In this document: positions 55,601 through 64,000 of the stretch, piece by piece
How the letters are laid out: each line of letters starts with the position of its first letter
How positions within the stretch are numbered: position 1 is the stretch's first letter
From: Paramyrothecium sp. XJ0827
Lineage: Eukaryota; Ascomycota; Sordariomycetes; Hypocreales; Stachybotryaceae
Assembly (NCBI GenBank): GCA_020881915.1
Contig: JAJFPB010000003.1
Span: forward strand, 5,518,001 to 5,582,000
Direction: 5' to 3'
Length of the DNA: 64,000 nt
The notes under the pieces: generated by a model
Told to the model about the DNA's origin: nothing
What the model saw: only the letters and a program-made list of their open reading frames with translations
Database searches by the model: none
Made by a program: the position numbers and the translations under genes

Positions 55601-56366
55601 TCCCATATATCTAGGGCGCGACTGTTACAACGGTGCCCCATCAATACTCTTTAGATATTCCTGGCTGTGCCTCCAACTCTGCCTCCGCAGCCTAAGATAT
55701 AGAACATTGCGAAGCCTGTTTCACCATCGTTCGGTTGTCCTTGTTTATCAAGACCATTCAGATATTCCTGGCTGCACCTCCGACTCCGCCTCCGCCTCCG
55801 CAGCGTTATATTATAACTGCCCGGAGCAGGTACTAATTAGGAGGGCAGATCAATAGCGCCATCTTTCGGGATGGCCAAATTAGTTAATAAATATATCTAT
55901 ATAGGAAGGTGCATAGATTACCCCGGCTCGGAGTATTACTTATCGGCTCCTATCTACATAGATCTGTTCTGCCATTGGGAGCATACGCGGGGTCAACGTT
56001 AGAACCCTACCATGATCCCCGTCCCTGAGTCGCCGAAATGCCTCGTCCGATGCTGGCTGGAGCCCATAAGTCCCAACTCGGCAGGTGATGCAAGTCCTGC
56101 TAACGCGCAGAAAGGTTGGCTTGGCCCAGGTATCATACACTGCGGGAATTATGCCTCAAATGCAGAAGCGGATGATTGATCGAGGCCGATCTCGGTGAGC
56201 CCTTGTGCTCGGTCTCTGGTAAAAGTAATGCAATGGTCGGGCGCTGTCCCCGATGCATTACCAAGGCCATCCGACCGCAGACGGGACATAGCTCTCGCCC
56301 GGGCAATCCCAAAGCTCTTCTCGATTCCGTCGCCACTGCCAAGGTAGCCCCTGAGGCTCGACTAGC
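55601..56366. other. Spacer with a short GC-rich repeat
   Basis: Between the LINE and the subtilase gene. Two diverged copies of ATTCCTGGCTG followed by CCTCC-ACTC-GCCTCCGC occur at about 55658-55692 and 55763-55803. Frames at 55940-56140 and 56133-56444 are on the opposite strand to the subtilase and unsupported. Confidence 0.45.
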
Positions 56367-59300
56367 ATGCGGCTTTTCACGACTGCCCTCCTCTTCTCCG
56401 GGGGGGCTCTGGCTCTCGCTAGAAACACTCAAGATGATAAACAAGCTTTCGTCCCTAAGAGCTACATCCTGGAGTACAGTCAGGTAAGGACGAATTCAAA
56501 ATAAATTGCATGCCTGTAGCCGCCATATGCTGACTAGACGTCAGGCGTCTCTCAGGAAGCGCCAGGCCGAGGTGGCACAGACGCCAGGAATTGATATCAA
56601 GAGGACCTTCGATAACAGAGTTTTCTCTGGAGTTAGTGTTGAGACCAATGAATTCAATGCCGATTCACTGGCTACTTTACCTGATGTTGTCAGGGTCTGG
56701 CTCAACGAGCGGGTTGAGCTTGAACCCATCGGTGAACGGGTTTTGTCCGGCGTCACTGTCTCCAACTACTCAGTTCACAGCGCCACCGGCGTCGATAAGC
56801 TCCACGAGCTCGGTATATATGGCAAGGGCGTTCAGGTCGCCGTTGTCGACTCGGGAATTAACTACAGACATGAGGCTGTGAGTGCATGGGCCTAGCTTTC
56901 TCCCCTAGGCTTGAACTGACGCGGTACTACAGCTAGGTGGTGGCTTCGGTCCTGGCTTCAAGGTCGAAGGCGGATATGACGTGGCTGGCGATCAAGGCAA
57001 GTTCTGCACTCCATGCCCGCGTTGTACCGGACCTCTTCTCACCCTTCTGATATAGGTGCTCCTGTGGGCCCGGATGATGATCCTGATGACTCTAATGGGC
57101 ACGGTACCCACGTTGCCGGCATTATTGCTGGGAAAACGGACTTGTAAGAGCCCGTGAGCAGGATTACTAGGTGATGGGAAGTCGTGCTAACATTCCAAAG
57201 CTGGCAGGGTGTTGCTCCTGAGGCGACTCTCTATGCGTACAAGGTTTCACGACCAAGCGTATGTTGTCACCGCTCCTATTATGGAAGCATTTCTGACTAG
57301 CTCCAGTCCACTATCACGACCGATGCCTTGATTGAAGCTTTCCTTCGTGCCTACGAGGACGGCGTGAGTTGATATATCCTGCTGGAATTTATGCGGCCAC
57401 ATGTACTAAGGGAGCTACACTAGGCTGATGTAATTACTGCGAGCATCGGCTCTGCCAACGGCTGGTCCGAGAATCCCTGGGCCGAGGTTGCGTCCCGCCT
57501 TGTTGACGAGGGCGTTGTCATCACGTTTTCTGCCGGCAACGCCGGCGACCAAGGCCCGTTCTGGGGCAGCTCCGGATCATCCGCCAAGAGCGTACTTGCT
57601 GTGGCCTCTGTCGAGGCTGAGAAAATAGCGGTCTTGGCCTGGGCCGGCACGTTCTCGCATGAAAACGTCTCGAACACTACCAAGCTCGGCTACCTGCCCG
57701 CTTCCAGCGTCTTTCCGCCCGCGGTCAAAGATTGGCCAATTGTCCCTCTGACTCTCAGTACCACCGTGCAAAATGACGCATGCAACCCCCTGGGCGAAGA
57801 TGCCCCGGACCTTTCAAAGGCTGTGGCGCTGGTTCGCTATGGTGGCTGCAACTTGGGCACCAAGCAGGCGAACCTTCAGGCGCTCGGTGCCAAGTACATC
57901 ATGATCTATAATCAGGGCGATTACTGGGTAACCGATAGCGCAGAGCTCGCCGATAGCCTCGTCGCAGTTGTTACTGCCGATACAGGCGAGGCCATCGTCG
58001 AGACTATTATCGGGGGCGGTAAGGTCACCGCCGACTTCTCCATCTCTCAGGAGGTGATCGGCCTCGACTCTTACGGCGGTGGTCGCCCGAGTCTCTCTAC
58101 ACAGTGGGCCGGTCTCTATGACTTGCAGCTCAAGCCGGACATTGCCGCACATGGTGGTAATGTCTTCAGCACCTGGCTCGGCAGCGGCTATGCGATTGCT
58201 AGCGGAACCTCCATGGCCTGCCCCTACGTCGCAGGTGTCGCTGCTCTCTGGATCGGGGTTCATGGCGGACATGATGTTCACGGTAAGGGCTTCGCAAAGG
58301 AGCTTTCTCGGCGTATTATTTCTAGCGGTACCTCCCTTCCTCACCATATCGACTATTCCGGCTCTACCTACGATTTTCCTGCCCCTATCGCTCAGGTCGG
58401 TAACGGCCTCGTTGACGCATGGAAGGTCGTCCAGTCCGACACCCATCTCGAGTTCGATAAGATCGCCTTGAACGACACTCGCTATTTTAGCCGGTACCAC
58501 GACGTCTCTGTGGTCAATAATGGCGACGGGGCTGTTACCTATTCTTGGTCGGTCGAGCATGGTGCCGGCGTTGAAGCATTTGGCTGGCTCCCTACGGTGA
58601 CTGGCGGCTATGCTAATCGCGTGAAACAGCTATGGGAAGTCGTCCCTCTGGCCCTCAATGTCACGATTAGCCTTCCAATGGCCTTCACTTTGCAACCAGG
58701 TGAGAGCAAGACGGTCTCGTAAGTTACTTCTCCTCGCCGCAGATGTTATCATACCCTCGCTTATATCTAACTCCTCCGAAAGCGTTAACTTCCATAACCC
58801 GAACACCCTCGGCTGGAACGCTTCGGCGATCCCCTTGTACGGCGGTAAGATCTTTGTCACCGGAAGCAACGGCGACCAGCTCTCGGTTCCGTTCCTCGGT
58901 ATCGGGGCCGATCTGAGGCGTGAGCTGGATCCCCTCAACTCCGGAGACTTCCCTAGGTCCTATTCCGGACCTGAGAATGTCCCAATCACGAGAAAGTCGT
59001 CGTTTTCTTTCGACCTTGGCGCCCAGGACTTCCCAAAGATCATTAACAGGGTCGCTTGGGGCTCACGCGAGGTCCGCTGGGATATCTTCGAGGCCGGCTG
59101 GAAGGAACGCCGATGGAAGTACCCTCCTGTCGTCGGCGAGAATGGATATATTGGCTCGGCCACGTCGTGGGTGAACTCCTCCAGGGCTATTCCGTTTAAC
59201 CCCGCCGTTCACAACCCCGATGCTACCATCGCTTTCCCGCTTTACAACCTCGTCCGAAATACCGAGTTCGACGCTCAGCAGTCACGCTACTTCTGGTTTG

Positions 59301-59443
59301 GAAAGTTGGCCAACGGCACCCAGATCGCCAAGGGCAAGTACACGTTCCGGTTCGCCACCCTCAAGCCGTTTGGGCGGCCCGAAGCAGCTGATAACTGGGA
59401 GGTGTACTCTACCCCCGAGATCACGGTGACTGGTCAGTACTAG
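56367..59443 (+). CDS. Secreted subtilisin-like serine protease (S8) with PA domain
   Basis: Eight exons or so encode a large fungal subtilase of about 880 aa. MRLFTTALLFSGGALALA is a signal peptide; an I9-like propeptide region follows (SYILEYSQ). The catalytic Asp is in VQVAVVDSGIN, the His in NGHGTHVAGIIAG and the Ser in ASGTSMACPYVAGVAALW; the oxyanion Asn is in SAGNAGDQG. A protease-associated insert (about 57.8-58.05 kb: KAVALVRYGGCNLGTKQANLQ) splits the catalytic domain, and a C-terminal Fn3-like beta domain ends at ITVTGQY. This matches the minor extracellular protease/pyrolysin-like group, which digests proteins outside the cell. Exon joins all keep frame; one intron (56997-57055) has a GC donor, gcaagt. 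The first intron separates the signal peptide exon (56367-56483) from the rest. The gene looks intact. Confidence 0.93.
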
Positions 59444-59551
59444 GTCGGAATAATCTGTGCAGTGGATAGTTATGCCGGGTCGGTTGCCTACCTACATAAG
59501 ACATCGAACCTTTAATAGAGCTGCAGTAAATTCCCTATTATATATAACTTA

Positions 59552-61408
59552 ACGTACACCACAAGCGAAAGTCACAACTAAGCGAAAGTCACAAAAATCT
59601 CTCAACCTACAACCTACCAATTCAATCAACCAATTCTCAACAAATCAACATGCCACAGCTAAATGATGAAGCTAATATTATTCTTGCCCTTCAAGCCCTT
59701 CAAAAAGACCCAAAATTAAAAGTCGGGCGCGCTGCATCAATCTACCAAGTCTGCAGACAGAAGCTGGGCCGCCGTCACCGAGGCACACCATCTCGACACA
59801 ATATTATAGCCAATTCCCGTAAACTATCTGATCTTGAGGAACAGACGATAGTTCAGTATATCCTTTACCTGGATTCACGAGGATTTTCTCCCCGGCTTCG
59901 TGGCGTTGAAGATATGGCTAATCGCTTACTTGCTGAGCGCGACGCGTCTCCCGTTGGAACACATTGGGCTTCCAACTTCGTCAAACGGCAACCAGAGCTC
60001 CGGACGCGTTTCTTTCGCAGATATGACTACCAGAGAGCCAAATGCGAAGATCCAATCGCGATAAGCGCGTGGTTCGCGCTCGTGGCGAACACAATCGCGA
60101 AGTATGGCATTGGATCAAATGATATCTATAACTTTGATGAGACTGGCTTTATGATGGGCGTGATTGCGAACGGTATGGTCATTACAGGCACAGAAAGGCG
60201 TGCAAACCCTAAGAAGGTTCAGCCTGGAAACCGTGAGTGGGTTACAGTCATTGAATCGATCAATGCTGAAGGGTGGGCGCTGCCGCCATTCATCATCGTT
60301 GCAGGCCAATATCACCTCTCTAGTTGGTATCGCGAAAATAACCTCCCGGGCGATTGGGCTATTGCAACTACTAAAAATGGCTGGACCGATAACGAGACGG
60401 GCTTCGAGTGGCTAAAGCACTTCAATCGGCATACAATTCAGCGATCAAATGGTGCCTATCGTCTCCTGATCCTTGATGGGCATGAGAGCCACCACTCGGT
60501 CGCCTTCGAGGATTTTTGCAAGGAGAATAAGATCATCACGCTCTGTATGCCGCCTCATTCATCTCACCTGCTCCAGCCTCTTGATGTGGGCTGCTTTGGG
60601 CCGCTTAAAAGGCATATGGACGAGAAATAGAGCATTTGATCAAATGCTCTATCACACATGTTTCCAAGACCGAGTTCTTTCCCGCCTTCCACGCCGCACA
60701 CCAAGCTACTATGACCAAGAAAAATATCGAGGAGGCTTCCGAGGTGCCGGCCTTGCTCCTCTTGATGCAAACTATGTGATCTCGAAGCTGGATGTGAAGT
60801 TAAATACTCCAACGCCTCCTAAGGGAACCCCTGACCTTCCCGACCCTTGGGTTTCAAAGACCCCAAGACAGTCAGAGAAACTGATTATCAATCCGAATAC
60901 CTTGAAAAGCGAATTAAAAGACATCAAAGCAGCTCCCCGGCATCAATTATCCAAGCATTAAGGTCATTGACCAAGGGAACTAAAGCAAACTCGCATCGAA
61001 TAGCATTATTAGAGTCTGAGGTCAAGGACCTTCGAGAGGCAAATGTAATACTAAGCCGGCGCCGCAGAGAAAAAAGGAAACGCTTACGCGATGGAGGGAC
61101 AATGACTGTAGAGGAAGGTCAAGCATCAATTGATCAGACGGATGTTGATATGCAGATATTGGCGGAAACATCGAGGAGAGGAGGTTCGGGAGGGTCAGCG
61201 CGACCGAGGGAAAGGCGCTGTGGTGTATGCGGCAAGCCCGGGCATAATGCACGAACATGTAAGGTAGATATTCCAGCCTCTGGAGATAAGTATAGAGATT
61301 AATTTGAATTGATTTTATGGTCTGCTGTGTTTTGATTGAATTTCTTATTGGAAGGGTTGAGATTTTTGTGACTTTCGCTTAGTTGTGACTTTCGCTTGTG
61401 GTGTACGT
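59552..61408 (+). mobile_element. Fot1/pogo-like DNA transposon, 1,857 bp
   Basis: Perfect 50-bp terminal inverted repeats (59552-59601 and 61359-61408), beginning ACGTACACCACAAG, are flanked by TA on both sides (59550-59551 and 61409-61410), the target duplication of Tc1/mariner elements. Each terminal repeat itself contains two copies of AGCGAAAGTCACAA. The interior encodes a pogo/Fot1-type transposase (listed separately). The identical ends and normal base composition show a recent insertion, sitting between the subtilase gene and RIP-degraded DNA. Confidence 0.95.
59650..61302 (+). pseudogene. Fot1/pogo-type DDE transposase, three frameshifts
   Basis: The frame opens at ATG 59650 (MPQLNDEANIILALQAL) with an N-terminal helix-turn-helix region (VGRAASIYQVCRQKLGRR), a CENPB-type second DNA-binding part (GVEDMANRLLAER, GTHWASNFVKRQPEL), then the DDE catalytic domain: Asp in YNFDETGFMMG, Asp in LLILDGHESHHS, and the third Asp in HLLQPLDVGCFGPLK. 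After 60629 the frame is lost through three single-base deletions, each in or next to a short run of one base: an A near 60628, a G near 60735 and a C near 60864. Correcting for them gives a continuous protein through FRGAGLAPLDANYVISKLDV to a C-terminal zinc knuckle CGVCGKPGHNARTC. The three acidic residues are intact; the lesions are either real or run-length errors in the assembly. Confidence 0.9.
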
Positions 61409-61410
61409 TA

Positions 61411-64000
61411 CTATATTATTTTATTAACTAGAAGATATTTTAAAAAAAATCTTTTATAATAAAATTAAGCCTAATATAAAAAATAAATTTATTAAAGTTA
61501 AGTATAATAAAGTCTTATTATTAGAATATATATATAAAGTAATAAAAATTAATAATTATAATTAAAAGTACTAAAAAAAAAAAAAATAAATAAAATAAAA
61601 AACTTTAAAACCTTTTACTAAATAAACTAAAAGAAGAAAAAATTTATTTTTATAGTTTATAGAACTATAATTAAATCTATAAAAATTAATATTATTTAGA
61701 AATATAAAAAAGATTCTTTTATTATAATTATAAAAAAAAGAAATATTATATATATAAAATTATAGAAGTAATCTTTAAAATAAATAAAAAATTTATTTTT
61801 ACTTTATTATAGAAAATAAATAAAATATTAATATTATTAAGAAATAATTAATTAATATTATTAATAAATAAAAACTTACTAAAAATATTTCTAATTAATA
61901 AATTATAATTAAAGATATATTAAATATAATTAGCTTAATTAATTTATTATAAGGGATCTTTATAATTAGTAAATCCTTAAATAATAAATTAGAATTAAGT
62001 AAAGATATTACTAAAGATATATTACTTTTACTTAATTATATATTAATTAAAATTAGAACTAAATAATATTATTTACTTCTTAAAAATAAGGAAATATATA
62101 TTTAAGTAATACTTATTAAAATAACTATAAGCCTATAAGAAGTAAGATTTATTATTAATTTTTAATATAATTTCCTATTTAATTCTAGCTTAATTTAATA
62201 TAATAAGATCTTATAGATCTTATATATAATATATTACTACCTAATATATCTCTAGATTAAAGTAAAAAATAATATATTTTTAATCTAAGTAAGAAGAACT
62301 AAATTAGAAAATCTATATATATTTAAAGAAATATTTTACTAAAAAATTAAAACTATATATTTCTAATACTAGATTATAATTTTTTAAAAAAAATAAGAAA
62401 TATTTAAAAGAATATTACTATAAAGTACCTAAAATATATAATATAATAAAATATAAATTCTATAAGAAATTTAAATTAAAATAATATACTTAGTTTTAAA
62501 GAAAGTATAAAAGAGATTTTTATAATCTAGAAAATAGCTTACTAAGTAAAAAATATAAATATATTAAAGTAGGAATTTTAAAGTTCTTAAATAAATTTCT
62601 TTATATTAAAAATAAATATAAAATATAAATTACTAATAAATATCTAAGAAATATAAAGAGAAATTAATAATATTTCTATAAGAAGTAATTAAGTAAAAAA
62701 TAAAATCTATTAGCTATAACTAAGTTATAGAATAATAAAAGAAAGTAGTAAATTATTATTATAATTTAAAAATAAAAATAAATAAAATAATAAGAATATT
62801 ATATTAATTTTATAATCTAAGATATAATTATTAATACTAAAGTAAATACTAGTACTAAAAAAAACTATATTAATTTTAATTTTATAAACTAATATAAAAT
62901 CCTAAAAAAGAAAAAAAAGAAACTATATAAAGTTATAAATATAGAAAAAATTCTATTTATTTATAACTAAGGCTTAGTAAATAAGAAAGTAGTTTTTTAA
63001 ATAATTATATAAGGAACTATATACTAAATTACTTTTAATATTATATATATTTAATTTAATATACTTCTAAATAAATTATAATTAAAAGATTAAAGATTTA
63101 TTTTTAATTAGAATATAAACTAGATTATAATCTTAGAATTATAATTATTTTTATTAAAAAAAAGAAATAAAAAAAAGAAATAAATAAATATTTACTTTAA
63201 AATCTTATTTAAGAAAGTAAAAGTACTTTTAAAATAAAGAAATTATTAAAGTAAAGCTATTATACTAATTAAAAATAAAATATAATTTAGTATATAATAT
63301 AAATAAAGTAAAATAATCTTAATTTATAAAATAAAAACTATTAATTTTATTTATATACTAATATATAGTATTAAAGAATAATAAGAAGTAAAAAAAGAAA
63401 TAAAAAATAGACTTATTAATATTTTAGGGAAATACTATAAATATATTAAATTATTTATAGAAAATCTAAAAAGTAAATTCCTAGAATATATAAAGTAGAA
63501 CTATAAAATCTACTTAATTAAAGAAAAAAAGATCTATTTCTTATTAATTTATAATCTTAATATTAAAGAACTAAAAATATTAAAGAAATATATAAATAAA
63601 AATCTAAAAAAAGAATATATTTAATAATTAATATTACTTATTAAATATTCTATTATATTTATTTTAAAGAAAAATAGGAAATTATAATTTTATATAGATT
63701 ATTAATAACTTAATAATATTATAATTAAAAATAAAATACTTTTATTACTTATTATTAAAATAAGAGATTATTTATATAAAAAAATAATCTTTATTATATT
63801 AGATCTAAAAGAAGTCTATAACTTAATTTAAATTAAAAAAAGTAATAAATAGAAAATAGCTTTTTATACTAAGTTTAGATTCTTTAAAATCCTTATAATG
63901 CCTTTTAAATTAATTAATATATTTATAATATTCTAATATATAATTAATTATATTCTTTATAAATTTATTAATAACTTTATAATTATATATTTAAATAATA
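61411..64000. repeat. RIP-degraded AT-rich block
   Basis: From here to the window end the sequence is almost entirely A and T, with few C or G, long runs of TpA, and stops in every frame. The change is abrupt at the right-hand TA of the Fot1-like element. This is what repeat-induced point mutation leaves in fungal transposons. The right part still shows a Gypsy reverse transcriptase in outline (listed separately). Confidence 0.9.
63415..64000 (+). pseudogene. Fossil Gypsy (Ty3-type) reverse transcriptase, RIP-mutated
   Basis: Reading the plus strand in the frame of CTA at 63571 gives, through several stops, the outline of a Gypsy polymerase: IYNLNIKELKILKKYINKNL, then ILKKNRKL-stop-FYIDY, LNNIIIKNK, FIILDLKEVYNLI, KIAFYTKFRFFKILIMPFK, and a final IIIYLNN where YLDD of the catalytic site belongs. 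Each differs from the usual Gypsy wording (FVPKKNGKLRLCVDYR; ALDLKGAYNLIRI; KTAFRTKFGLFEYLVMPFG) mostly by G-to-A and C-to-T changes, such as Gln to stop and Gly to Lys or Arg. The element runs off the end of the window, so its LTRs are not seen. Confidence 0.85.

Noticed and set aside
57814..58560. 248-codon minus-strand frame
   Set aside because: Lies entirely antisense to the subtilase catalytic domain, which has clear catalytic motifs; it is a shadow frame of GC-rich coding DNA.

Overview
This is a window of nuclear DNA from a filamentous ascomycete (Pezizomycotina; the gene content fits a Sordariomycete, perhaps Hypocreales, but that is inference). The evidence is eukaryotic genes with many short introns of about 43-70 nt (GT-AG, two GC-AG), typical fungal families (Zn2Cys6 regulator, Ppo fatty-acid oxygenase, DUF6601, DUF2235, NmrA-like, fungal MFS transporters, secreted CAZymes), a Fot1/pogo DNA transposon, a Tad-type LINE fragment, and a terminal block of very AT-rich DNA that looks like a retrotransposon mutated by repeat-induced point mutation (RIP).

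Layout. 0.1-8.9 kb: a frameshifted protein kinase gene, a multi-pass membrane protein, an NmrA-like oxidoreductase, an SDR broken by a 7-bp tandem repeat, and a half-length DUF7580 gene. 9.2-15.5 kb: a secreted GH5 mannanase-like enzyme, a Zn2Cys6 regulator and a lactose-permease-type sugar transporter sit together and look like a small polysaccharide-use module. 16.2-20.9 kb: a drug/polyamine-type MFS exporter and a DUF2235 hydrolase. 22.2-26.3 kb: a 16-exon Ppo-type oxygenase (heme peroxidase plus P450), intact except for one suspicious splice acceptor. 26.4-28.5 kb: a transposon-like remnant and a dead P450. 29.4-37.2 kb: a DUF6601 protein, a diverged direct repeat, an N-terminally truncated GH92 mannosidase, an 861-bp hAT-type MITE with an 8-bp target duplication, and a small membrane protein. 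37.4-40.6 kb: a large secreted repeat-containing protein. 43.6-52.4 kb: secreted tyrosinase, GH11 xylanase, a tannase/feruloyl esterase, and a small cysteine-rich secreted protein carrying a 70-bp duplication. 52.5-55.6 kb: an NmrA pseudogene and a gene fragment cut by a LINE. 56.4-59.4 kb: a complete secreted subtilase. 59.55-61.41 kb: a Fot1-like transposon with perfect 50-bp inverted repeats. 61.4-64.0 kb: RIP-degraded Gypsy retrotransposon.

The window is an accessory-type neighbourhood rich in secreted plant-biomass and protein-degrading enzymes, transporters and oxidative enzymes, mixed with gene relics and transposons. Several open frames are broken by single-base changes in or beside short base runs; some of these may be assembly errors rather than true pseudogenes. 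Splice sites were placed by eye from GT/GC-AG signals, frame continuity and family similarity, so individual boundaries may be off by a few bases.
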